Below are positions 47,168 through 54,991 of a stretch of DNA of 64,000 nt, piece by piece. Every line of letters starts with the position of its first letter. Position 1 is the first letter of the stretch. The notes beneath the pieces were generated by a model. It was not told the origin of the DNA, searched no databases, and saw only the letters and a list, made by a program, of their open reading frames with translations. This DNA is from C00003060 sp964440795 (GTDB lineage Bacteria; Desulfobacterota; Desulfobacteria; Desulfobacterales; C00003060). A program made the position numbers and the translations under genes. The stretch spans positions 1 through 64,000 of the forward strand of contig CAYTTQ010000007.1 of the NCBI GenBank assembly GCA_964440795.1, read 5' to 3'.

Positions 47168-49591
47168 ATGATCGAGACATTCCGAGAAGTGCCGGTGGAA
47201 AAGCTGCGCTATCACGTGGCGCCGTCTTATTTTAAGGTGGATGCCACCAATCTGCTTTGTCCGGTAAAGCGCAAGGTGGTGGGGCAAAAGCGCGCCATCG
47301 AAGCCATCGAGTTCGGTATCGGAATGCGGGATCCCGAATACAACATCTATGTGGCGGGGAGAACGGACACCGGCGTGACCTATCTCGCCCGGAGTTTTCT
47401 CGAAGAGGTGGCCAAGAAACAACCGCCGCCGCCGGACTGGTGCTATGTCTTTAACTTCAAGGAAACCGATAAGCCGGTGGCACTTCAACTCCCGTCGGGT
47501 ATGGGCAATACGTTAAAAAAGGCGATGGATGAATTTGCCGCGAACTTGGAAGAAAAGATTCGGGGGGCATTCAAAACAGATGATTATCGGTACAAAGAGC
47601 AGGTCCTGCGGCAGGAGTTTGAGCAGAATCGGCGCAAGGTGGTGGATAGTCTAAGGGAAAAGGTCGAATCCCAAGGATTTTTACTCCAAATGGATGCCCA
47701 AGGGGTTTCCATTATGCCGGGCAAAGACGGCAAGGTCATCCCTCCGGAAGAACTGGCCAAGTATTCCCCGAAGGATAAGGCGTCCCTGAGAAAAAGGGGG
47801 GACAGGCTGTCTGCCAAAATGAACAGCTCCATGGGAGAAATCGGTCGGCTTGAAAGCGACATGATGGAGAAGCGCAAGCGGCTCGACCAGGAGGTGGCAC
47901 TCGCCGTGGTGGGCAAAATGATGCAGCCGATTGTCTCGAAGTTCAAGAAATATCCGCAAGTGGTGGACTACTTGGCGGCCGTCAAAGCAGACGTCTTGGA
48001 GCACCTGGATGAGTTTCGAAAGCCGGCGGAAGAGAAAACGCCCCAGGGAATGCCCGCGGGGGTGGCCTGGCCGCCGGTGTTGAACAATTACAGCGTAAAT
48101 GTATTCGTGGACAACTCGGATGCCAAAGGGGCGCCCGTTGTCTACACATCCCACCCTACCTATCCCGCTTTGTTCGGCCGAGTCGAGAGAGAGGCCGTCT
48201 ACGGGGCCCTGGTCACCGATTATACGATGATTCGGCCGGGGGCCTTGCACGAGGCCAACGGCGGATATCTGGTCCTGAAGGCCATGGATATTCTGAAGTG
48301 GTATTTCTCCTGGGAAGCCTTAAAGCGGGCGGTACGTCACAAAGAAGTCAAGATCGAGGATATCAGCGAAATGTATGGGTTCATGACCACCAAGACCTTA
48401 AAGCCGGAACCCATTCCATTGAACGTAAAGGTTATTGTGACAGGAGATCCCTATCTCTACGAACTGCTCTATATGTATGATGATCGCTTCAAGCAGATGT
48501 TCAAGATCAAGGCGCATCTTGACGACGAGGCCAACCGGAATCAGCGGAATATAAACCAGTCCGTGGAGTGTATGGCCAGGTTCTGCGAGGAGGAGGGACT
48601 TCGGCATGTCGACCGATCAGGGATGGCCAGACTCGTCGAGTACAGTCTGGAATTGACCGGCAATCGCGACAAGATCACCCTGAAGTTGGGTGCCATCGGG
48701 GACATTATCAAAGAGGCCGATTATTGGGCCAAGGATTCAAAACGAAAATATATCAGTGCCAAGCATGTGGAAAAGGCGATCGAGAAAAAAAGGTATCGGG
48801 CGAACCTTGTGGAAGAGCGGGTTCAGGAGCTGGTCAAGAAGGATATCCTTTGGGTTGAAACCTCCGGGTCAAGAATCGGTCAGGTCAACGGGTTGAGTAT
48901 CCTGCAAACGGGAGATCGCACCTTCGGCAAACCGGGAAGGATTACCGCCAATGTAGCCATGGGAAAGCGCGGTGTGGTCACCATCGAGAGAGAATCGGAG
49001 CTGAGCGGCAAGACACACACCAAGGGGGTGATGATCTTGAGCGGGTATCTCTCTGAGCATTTCGCCCAGGAACGGCCCCTGGCGCTCACGGCAAGTCTCT
49101 GTTTTGAGCAGACGTACGGCATGGTGGACGGGGACAGTGCCTCGAGCGCGGAATTGTTCGCACTCCTCTCCGCTATCGCCCAGGTGCCGATCTATCAAGG
49201 GATTGCAGTGACCGGGTCAGTGAGTCAGAAAGGGGAAATCCAGCCGGTAGGAGGGGTAACCCGGAAGATCGAAGGTTTTTTTGACATCTGCAAATACAAG
49301 GGATTGACAGGGACCCAGGGGGTCATTATCCCGGAAAAGAGCGTCAAAGAATTGATGCTCAAAAAGGACCTGGTGGCCGCCGTGGAACGGGGGCGGTTCC
49401 ACGTCTATCCCATACGGCGGCTTGAGGGGGGCATTGCGATCTTGACCGGCATGAAGGCGGGAAAGAGACGAAAGGATGGGACCTATCCGAAGGATACCCT
49501 GTTCCGGCTGGTGGATGCACGGTTGAAGGCATTCGCGGAGAAGGCCAGGGACTTCGGTAAGAACAACAAAAAAAATGAACAACCGGGCTGA
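47168..49591 (+). CDS. Lon-related ATP-dependent protease (AAA_32 type)
   Basis: An 807-aa protein of the Lon-like family distinct from LonA. An AAA region with a long helical insert (about residues 120-290) is followed by a Walker B-like HEANGGYLVLKAMDILKW and a C-terminal Lon protease domain with the catalytic Ser in MVDGDSASSAELFALLSA and the Lys in GGVTRKIEGFFDICK. The expected P-loop at about residues 58-70 reads AGRTDTGVTYLAR, so the Lys (Arg in relatives) is replaced by Val and nucleotide binding may be impaired. The gene follows glgA by 12 bp and overlaps the next gene by 17 bp. Confidence 0.9.
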   Translation: MIETFREVPVEKLRYHVAPSYFKVDATNLLCPVKRKVVGQKRAIEAIEFGIGMRDPEYNIYVAGRTDTGVTYLARSFLEEVAKKQPPPPDWCYVFNFKETDKPVALQLPSGMGNTLKKAMDEFAANLEEKIRGAFKTDDYRYKEQVLRQEFEQNRRKVVDSLREKVESQGFLLQMDAQGVSIMPGKDGKVIPPEELAKYSPKDKASLRKRGDRLSAKMNSSMGEIGRLESDMMEKRKRLDQEVALAVVGKMMQPIVSKFKKYPQVVDYLAAVKADVLEHLDEFRKPAEEKTPQGMPAGVAWPPVLNNYSVNVFVDNSDAKGAPVVYTSHPTYPALFGRVEREAVYGALVTDYTMIRPGALHEANGGYLVLKAMDILKWYFSWEALKRAVRHKEVKIEDISEMYGFMTTKTLKPEPIPLNVKVIVTGDPYLYELLYMYDDRFKQMFKIKAHLDDEANRNQRNINQSVECMARFCEEEGLRHVDRSGMARLVEYSLELTGNRDKITLKLGAIGDIIKEADYWAKDSKRKYISAKHVEKAIEKKRYRANLVEERVQELVKKDILWVETSGSRIGQVNGLSILQTGDRTFGKPGRITANVAMGKRGVVTIERESELSGKTHTKGVMILSGYLSEHFAQERPLALTASLCFEQTYGMVDGDSASSAELFALLSAIAQVPIYQGIAVTGSVSQKGEIQPVGGVTRKIEGFFDICKYKGLTGTQGVIIPEKSVKELMLKKDLVAAVERGRFHVYPIRRLEGGIAILTGMKAGKRRKDGTYPKDTLFRLVDARLKAFAEKARDFGKNNKKNEQPG

Positions 49592-49970
49592 AAGGCATCA
49601 CTCGGCGAAGATGGTTTCCTGTTATACCTGCGGTCGCCGAGTGATCTGGGGCGAAGAAACCGTTTACGGTGAAATCGGCACACTCATTTGTTTCCATTGT
49701 TTTGAAAAGGAAGCTGCCCGAAAAGGGATCGTTATTCGGGACGGCAAAATCCTGAGCGACCATCGGGCCTTCTCGACGCAACAGGGCAAGTGCGTGTCCT
49801 GTCTGCGGTGTTGCCGGGAAATCGGCTGTGCCTTGCTGGATCCGAATCAAGGTTGCCTGATATACAACCGACGGCCACGGGCATGTCGGGACTTCTTTTG
49901 CAAAGAGCTGACGGAAAGCGACCTTGGAAATGAACGGACGGACTGCGATGCCTCAACGGAAAGGAGATGA
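49575..49970 (+). CDS. Cysteine-cluster (YkgJ-like) protein with N-terminal zinc ribbon
   Basis: A 131-aa protein. Its first half has two CxxC pairs (SCYTCGRR and LICFHCFE), a likely zinc ribbon. The second half has CVSCLRCCREIGC and CLIYNRRPRACRDFFC, the YkgJ hallmark. No enzymatic function is known for this family. The start ATG lies inside the end of the Lon-like gene; an internal ATG at 49611 could be used instead. It is a second YkgJ-type protein in this window besides 18308-18955. Confidence 0.72.
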   Translation: MNNRAERHHSAKMVSCYTCGRRVIWGEETVYGEIGTLICFHCFEKEAARKGIVIRDGKILSDHRAFSTQQGKCVSCLRCCREIGCALLDPNQGCLIYNRRPRACRDFFCKELTESDLGNERTDCDASTERR

Positions 49971-49982
49971 CGAAAGGGACTT

Positions 49983-51470
49983 ATGTCTATGGACGGTATA
50001 ACTGGTGTCTACGCACCGGAAGACTCCGATTTGATCAAGAAAATCGTCCTGGCTACCGGAGCGATTCAACACCGAGGTAAGGCCAGTACGGGGATCGCCG
50101 CCGGTAACGATGAAGGGATACTCACCTATCCCAGACTCGGCAGGGTAGCCGATGTAATCACGCCGGCGGTGATGAGAATGTTTCGGGCCGCCCACCCCAC
50201 GGTGGCCATCGGAAACGTCGGCTATACGAAAAGCAAGATCCCGGAACCGAAAAAAGCCGAGCCCCTGGAGATTTTACCGAAAACGACGTCCCCGTATCAA
50301 TTGGTTCTCACCATGGACGGGTACCTGGTTAAGGAAAACGACCTGCGCTCCGAACTCGAACCGGATTACACCCTGGAGACCCACAATAAAACGGAAGTGG
50401 TGGGGGCACTGCTGCACAAATATATCAGCCAAGAGGGCGTTTCTTTTGAAGCGGGTAGGAAGTTGATCGACCGGTTGCACGGCCGGGCGACCTTTGCGTT
50501 GATCGCCCTCGTAAACGACGGCAGGGAAACCTATCTTATTGCCCTCAGCGATGACCGGGCCTTTGAGCCGTTGTGTTACGGAGTGGTCAATGGTGCGTTC
50601 GTGATCAGCAGCGAGTCGTGCTCTCACAGGAGGCTTCGGGGATTTATGGAACGGGAGTATGACGGCGCGGATATGACGATTTGCTCTTCCAAGGGCATCG
50701 AAACCAAGCGGGTCAGAGAAGAGACCATGATGCCCGATGCGTTTCAAGGGGTCTACTTCGGCAGCGTGGACTCGAAATTCCGGGACAATGAGATATTTCA
50801 ATTGCGGCGGAAACTCGGTCTCGAGCTGGTGAAAACCTATAAGGTGTCGAAGGGAGACATCGTCATACCGAATCCGGAATCCGGCTGGGGTGTGACTGTG
50901 GGTATCGCCGAAGGCTTGCAGAAGCCCTTGTATCCGGCGTTGATCAAGCTTCCTCAGGCGGTGAGAACATTCCAAGAGGGGGAAAGATCCACAAGGTCCC
51001 TGGAAGTGGGGCTGAAGTTCGGGGGCATCGATTCTCTCATCAAAGGAAAGAACATTGTGATGGGCGATGACAGCATCGTTCGCGGAAGCGTCAGTGAAGG
51101 CGGTTCGGTGCGTATCGTGTATAATGCCGGTGCCACCTATGTCGAGTTCTGGGTTTCCTATGGTCCCATGTTTTTTCCTTCTTTCAAGGAGTGGTATCGC
51201 GGCCTGGAATGCCTGGAAGAGTTGGCCGTGCAACGGGCCTTCAAAGGAAACAAAGTGTACGACAAGAGCCCGGAGGAGATCAATGCCGCCATGGCCAAAC
51301 TGATCGGGGTGGACGAGGTCAAGTACAACCAGCCCGAGCGGATTCAAGAAGTGCTGGGGGCGGGATCCTTTCAAGCCCTGGATGGAAGTTATCCCATCGA
51401 CGAAGCCTATTGGCCCGACTGGCTCAAGGTGGAAGTGGAGGAATTCTGCAAGTGGCGTAAGAAATCGTAA
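49983..51470 (+). CDS. PurF-like amidophosphoribosyltransferase paralogue lacking the catalytic Cys
   Basis: A 495-aa protein with the two-domain layout of glutamine PRPP amidotransferase. In true PurF the N-terminal nucleophile sits in C-G-I-x-G-V/I; here MSMDGITGVYAPED has Asp in its place, so glutaminase activity should be lost. The PRPP loop remains recognisable as VMGDDSIVRGSVSEGG. The usual T-T after R-G and the downstream S-P-P-I-x-x-P-C region are altered. It is therefore unlikely to be the housekeeping purF; it could be ammonia-dependent, regulatory, or a different phosphoribosyl enzyme. Confidence 0.85.
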   Translation: MSMDGITGVYAPEDSDLIKKIVLATGAIQHRGKASTGIAAGNDEGILTYPRLGRVADVITPAVMRMFRAAHPTVAIGNVGYTKSKIPEPKKAEPLEILPKTTSPYQLVLTMDGYLVKENDLRSELEPDYTLETHNKTEVVGALLHKYISQEGVSFEAGRKLIDRLHGRATFALIALVNDGRETYLIALSDDRAFEPLCYGVVNGAFVISSESCSHRRLRGFMEREYDGADMTICSSKGIETKRVREETMMPDAFQGVYFGSVDSKFRDNEIFQLRRKLGLELVKTYKVSKGDIVIPNPESGWGVTVGIAEGLQKPLYPALIKLPQAVRTFQEGERSTRSLEVGLKFGGIDSLIKGKNIVMGDDSIVRGSVSEGGSVRIVYNAGATYVEFWVSYGPMFFPSFKEWYRGLECLEELAVQRAFKGNKVYDKSPEEINAAMAKLIGVDEVKYNQPERIQEVLGAGSFQALDGSYPIDEAYWPDWLKVEVEEFCKWRKKS

Positions 51471-51534
51471 AACGATCGGAGTCGATGAAAAGAGATCTTC
51501 TTTCTATCTCACTCGTAGAATTGATGTAAATCTT

Positions 51535-53130
51535 TCAGCTGGTATCGGTCAATTCACAGTAATCCATGTGCGTACAGACATGGTCCGCAAATCCGACGCC
51601 CAGTTCTTCGTAGAAACTGTAGGCCGCATGGATGCCTTCGCCTTTTAGGATTTCTATCTCTTCCTCATAACGGACCGAGGCGGTAATCTGGCCCTGGTAG
51701 CCTCTTTGGCGCATTTGTCGGATTGCGAATACATCCGCGCTGACTTCCGGCAAGGCCAGCATGATGATTCGGATTCGACTGTTTGCCGGTTCCACCCGTT
51801 CCCAGAAATCACTGTCTTCAGCGTCTCCGTAGAACACCTTTCGGCCACTTTCTTGGTGCTGCTTTACCAGTTCAGCAGAAAAGTCGACGCCCATGACGAT
51901 ATCTCCATGGCGACGCTGCATCTCATCATAGGCACTGGTGCCTACGCCGCCCATTCCGACAATAGCGATTTCGGCATTCCCGCTGTTGATGGGTCGATCC
52001 TCCGGAAGGCGCTTTGCGGTTTCCAAGCGTTTTAAGTAATCGGCGACGCGCGGATAGATGCTGTGAGCCGCCGCGTTTAACGGTGCTGCAAAAATGAACG
52101 TCAAGGAAAGGGCGACGGCGATGATGACCAACCAGTCGGCCTGGATCCATCCGGCGGCTACGCCGATCGAGCCGACAATCAAGCCGAATTCACTGTAGTT
52201 ACTCAAGCTGAAAGCGGCCAACATGGCCGTTCGGGCCCGCAGCCGAAAGCGGGTCAGAATGCCGAAAAAGAGGGCCGACTTGAAGGGCATGACCAGTGCC
52301 AGGAGAAGTGCGATCCCAACTCCTGAAAGGGTGGGGGATCCGGAGATACCGATATTGAGAAAGAAGCCCACCAGAAAAAGATCTTTGAAACTCAAGAGCC
52401 GTTCGGCCAGTTCCGGAGCCTTGGGGTGGGCGGCGAGAAGCATTCCGAAGACCAGCGCCCCGAGATCCCCCTTTAATCCCACCAATTCAAAGCTGCTGTA
52501 TCCGGCAGCGGTCATCAAAATCCCGAAAAGCATGAGCAGTTCCCCGTGACCGCACCGACCGACAAATCGTTTCAGTACCGGCCGGACGGTAAAAAGGGAC
52601 AGGACCAGCACAGCGGCCCACGGAGAAGGGAGTTTTCCGGTAGAGGCGGCCAGAAAAACAACGGCTATGATGTCCTGCATGATCAAGATGCCGATTGCCG
52701 TGGCCCCATGACGAGATGCCATTTCCATCTTTTGCTCGAGCACCTTGACTGCGAATACGGTGCTTGAAAAGCTCAGGGCGAAAGCGATCAGTATCGCCGT
52801 TTGCCATTCCAGGAGATGAAAATAGGGAAGGCCCCAGATACCGAGCAGGCGGATGCCTACCGCGAAAAGGGCGACGGTAATGAACATGTGGATGGTCGTG
52901 CCGGCCCATACCTCGGGACGGGCGAGGCTTTTCAGTTTTAACTTCAAGCCGATGGTAAAAAGGAGCAGGGTGACTCCGATGTCGGCGATTTTTGCCAGGG
53001 TCTGGCCACCCTCGACCCCGATGCTGTTTAGGACAAATCCTGCAATCAGGTAACAGACCAGAGGCGGGAGACCGACCCGACTGGCGGCGGCGCCGAAAAT
53101 GAATGCTGCTACAACCCACAAGGGATCCAT
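51535..53130 (-). CDS. CPA2-type cation:proton antiporter with RCK (TrkA-N) domain
   Basis: A 531-aa Kef/Ybal-like protein. Residues about 1-375 form 11 to 12 membrane helices, with FALSFSSTVFAVKVLEQK as part of the transport core. Residues about 390-510 form a Rossmann RCK domain starting IAIVGMGGVGTSAYDEM. Such proteins exchange potassium or sodium for protons and are gated by nucleotides. It is adjacent to, and in the same direction as, the YeeE/YedE module; a shared transcript is possible, though nothing functional links them directly. Confidence 0.9.
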   Translation of the reverse strand: MDPLWVVAAFIFGAAASRVGLPPLVCYLIAGFVLNSIGVEGGQTLAKIADIGVTLLLFTIGLKLKLKSLARPEVWAGTTIHMFITVALFAVGIRLLGIWGLPYFHLLEWQTAILIAFALSFSSTVFAVKVLEQKMEMASRHGATAIGILIMQDIIAVVFLAASTGKLPSPWAAVLVLSLFTVRPVLKRFVGRCGHGELLMLFGILMTAAGYSSFELVGLKGDLGALVFGMLLAAHPKAPELAERLLSFKDLFLVGFFLNIGISGSPTLSGVGIALLLALVMPFKSALFFGILTRFRLRARTAMLAAFSLSNYSEFGLIVGSIGVAAGWIQADWLVIIAVALSLTFIFAAPLNAAAHSIYPRVADYLKRLETAKRLPEDRPINSGNAEIAIVGMGGVGTSAYDEMQRRHGDIVMGVDFSAELVKQHQESGRKVFYGDAEDSDFWERVEPANSRIRIIMLALPEVSADVFAIRQMRQRGYQGQITASVRYEEEIEILKGEGIHAAYSFYEELGVGFADHVCTHMDYCELTDTS

Positions 53131-53159
53131 ATGGACCTCGACACAGAAGCGACCGCTCG

Positions 53160-53684
53160 TTACAGCTTTCTGCTTTCAAAAAACCGGAACAAGAGAATGG
53201 CAAGTACCGTGAGTATGAGAATAATGATCCAATGATTGATGCCGGTAATTTGGGAGAGGTTGATCTTTCCGTAATTCCCGATGGGAATAATATAGGCCTT
53301 GGTAAAGGGGTAGGCGACCGCGTAGAGGCCGCCGCCGCAAATCATTCCCAGAATGCCCCAGAAGGCGTCAAATCTGCCTTCTCCCACTGCACCGACCGCC
53401 GTTCCCGGGCAATAGCCCAAAAGACCCCAGCCGACACCGAACAAGGCCCCGCCGACCAGCTGGGCACCCAGAGACGTCGATTTCATGCTCAGCTCGACCA
53501 GGCCCAGGTCTTTGAACAAATAGATCCCGATCGATCCAACGACAATCGCGCTGAGCATGAATTTGACGATGGTCATATCGATCAGTCTCAAGGCCCCCAC
53601 CTGTTTGTCGTACCGCAATACATGGGCTTTTTGCAGGAAAAAGCCGAAGATGAATCCCGTGATGACCCCATAAAGCAAGCTCAT
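53160..53684 (-). CDS. YeeE/YedE-family sulfur transporter, C-terminal half-like subunit
   Basis: A 174-aa membrane protein with five helices, starting MSLLYGVITGFIFGFFLQKA. It has the family motif GVGWGLLGYCPGTAVGA with its conserved Cys. YeeE/YedE (TsuA-like) proteins import thiosulfate or related sulfur species through a relay of cysteines, or are linked to selenium use. Its ATG overlaps the stop of the selenoprotein half (ATGA), so the two are a translationally coupled pair that together equal one full-length YeeE. A much longer in-frame reading upstream is an artefact of the other gene. Confidence 0.9.
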   Translation of the reverse strand: MSLLYGVITGFIFGFFLQKAHVLRYDKQVGALRLIDMTIVKFMLSAIVVGSIGIYLFKDLGLVELSMKSTSLGAQLVGGALFGVGWGLLGYCPGTAVGAVGEGRFDAFWGILGMICGGGLYAVAYPFTKAYIIPIGNYGKINLSQITGINHWIIILILTVLAILLFRFFESRKL

Positions 53685-54277
53685 GTCAATTTCCCCTTCA
53701 TACGGTAGATGAGGTTGGCGGAGACGATGCCGCCCATAAAAAACAGAATTGCCGCAAGAAACCCGCTTACGGAAAGCTGAGCCAGACCGCTCAGACCGTG
53801 GCCGCTCGGTCAACCGCCGGCCAAACGGGCGCCGAAAAGGGCGATGATCCCGCCTAGAAAAGCGACGACCGCCCGTTTCCATGGATTTGGGCCGAACCGT
53901 TCCTGCCACATGTCCGGAATGGACTGGAGTTTGAAGTCTCCGGACAAGGTGGACGCCGCGAATGCGCCGATCAGGATTCCCACGAGAAAAAGCAACTGCC
54001 AATTGGGCAACGACGACGGGCCGTATTTACCGTTTCCCGTAGTGAAGTACTCGAACACCGACACATCGATGCCGACGGCCTGTTCGATGACCGATGCCGT
54101 CCGGGCGAACGTGGTGGACGCACCGAGAAACTGGTCGGCAATGAGCACCGACAAAACCAGCAAAACGCCGGTCAAACCGCCGGCAAGATAGGGACTCCAT
54201 GTTTGTTTAAACATTGTTTGAGCAATACCCCCTTCAGTGGTTTCAGGTACAGGTTCCATAAACCTTCGTTGGGCCAA
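53681..54277 (-). CDS. YeeE/YedE-family transporter, predicted selenoprotein (UGA = Sec156)
   Basis: A 198-aa four-helix membrane protein if the in-frame TGA at 53810-53812 is read through. Upstream the frame ends ALFGARLAGG; downstream it continues PSGHGLSGLAQLSVSGF to a TGA at 53681-53683. The family has G-A-R-x-x-G-G-C-x-S-G-H-G, so TGA stands exactly at the conserved, functionally essential Cys. A SECIS-type hairpin begins 15 nt after the TGA (53777-53794). The open frame goes on for 43 codons with perfect family similarity, and the end couples to the partner gene. The start is TTG 54277, nine bases after GGAGGG; ATG 54259 or 54214 are alternatives. Confidence 0.88.
53777..53794 (-). promoter_or_regulatory. 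Predicted bacterial SECIS element
   Basis: The minus strand reads CTGAGC-GGTCTG-GCTCAG: a perfect 6-bp stem with a 6-nt apical loop starting GG and containing GGUCU, as in the E. coli fdhF SECIS. The loop starts 22 nt after the TGA. Below the stem, an unpaired U followed by G-C pairing mimics the bulged U of fdhF. Confidence 0.82.
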
Positions 54278-54303
54278 GACAATCTACCCTCCATGTTCAT
54301 ACA

Positions 54304-54468
54304 TATACATAGGGGCCTAAAATATCAACGGTTTTAGACCTGGCCGGAAAAATACAGGTAATGCTTACCATAACTACAAATTTGTTTCTCAAAAAACATG
54401 AGAGCACATATATGTAGCGAAAATTGTCTTCCTCCGGCAGGCTCCTATGTATGGGTATTTTGAAATAC
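54304..54468. repeat. Inverted repeat and palindrome between yeeE and glnB
   Basis: TATACATAGGGGCCT (54304-54318) and AGGCTCCTATGTATG (54439-54453) are inverted with 13 of 15 matches and 120 bp between them. Directly beside the right arm is a perfect 6-2-6 palindrome, GTATTTTGAAATAC (54455-54468). The spacer is AT-rich with no gene. It could be a small mobile element or paired operators for the divergent genes. Confidence 0.5.
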
Positions 54469-54518
54469 TTCATGTAATACCAGCTTCTTATGGGATCGCC
54501 TCTCTGCCGGATCACCGT

Positions 54519-54534
54519 TGGCACGCCAATTGAT
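54519..54534 (+). promoter_or_regulatory. Sigma54 promoter of glnB-amt
   Basis: TGGCACG-CCAA-TTGAT fits the -24/-12 consensus with a perfect -24 box and one change at -12. It lies 48 bp before glnB, as expected for nitrogen-controlled genes. Confidence 0.75.
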
Positions 54535-54581
54535 ATACCTCAAAGCACGGCCGATGGAAAAAACTAGAAAGGAGAGAATCC

Positions 54582-54920
54582 ATGAAAAAAATTGAAACCG
54601 TCATTAAGCCGTTCAAACTGGAAGATCTCAAGGACGGGCTTGCCGATTTGGGGATTCAAGGCATGACCGTAAGTGAGGTCAAAGGATTTGGACGGCAGAA
54701 GGGCCATTCGGAGATCTTCCGGGGAGCTGAATACACGGTGGACTTCGTTGCCAAGATCAAGGTGGAAATCGTGGTGGAAGCCGGCATGGTGGACAAGGTG
54801 GTCGAAGCCATCTTAACCCACGGGAAGACGGGAAAAATCGGAGACGGCAAGATCTTTGTCCTTCCGGTGGAAGACGCCTACCGGATTCGGACGGGCGAAC
54901 AGGGAAGAGAGGCCATTTAA
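54582..54920 (+). CDS. glnB: P-II nitrogen regulatory protein
   Basis: A 112-aa trimeric signal protein that senses 2-oxoglutarate, ATP/ADP and, through uridylylation, glutamine. The T-loop RQKGHSEIFRGAEYTVDF contains the modifiable Tyr, and the nucleotide-binding GKIGDGKIFVLPVEDAYRIR is present. It precedes the ammonium transporter gene, so it is of the GlnK type that binds and blocks the channel in high nitrogen. The symbol glnB is used loosely. RBS AAAGGAGAG. A sigma54 promoter lies upstream. Confidence 0.95.
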   Translation: MKKIETVIKPFKLEDLKDGLADLGIQGMTVSEVKGFGRQKGHSEIFRGAEYTVDFVAKIKVEIVVEAGMVDKVVEAILTHGKTGKIGDGKIFVLPVEDAYRIRTGEQGREAI

Positions 54921-54991
54921 AGTATTTAGAACCGGTTATGGGCGATTATCTCAAAAAACAGAAAATAAGATATACGAGAGGAGGAAAGGAG

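Noticed and set aside
49983..51470. Housekeeping purF
   Set aside because: The N-terminal catalytic Cys is absent and the PRPP loop is altered, and no purine genes surround it.
53160..54002. A single 280-aa protein with a long basic N-terminus
   Set aside because: The first about 106 residues are an out-of-frame reading of the upstream selenoprotein gene; MSLLYGVITGF at 53684 is the natural start.
53810..54277. yeeE as a pseudogene cut by a nonsense codon
   Set aside because: The stop is exactly at the conserved Cys, the frame beyond it is intact and family-like, a SECIS-type hairpin follows, and the 3' end is still coupled to the partner gene.
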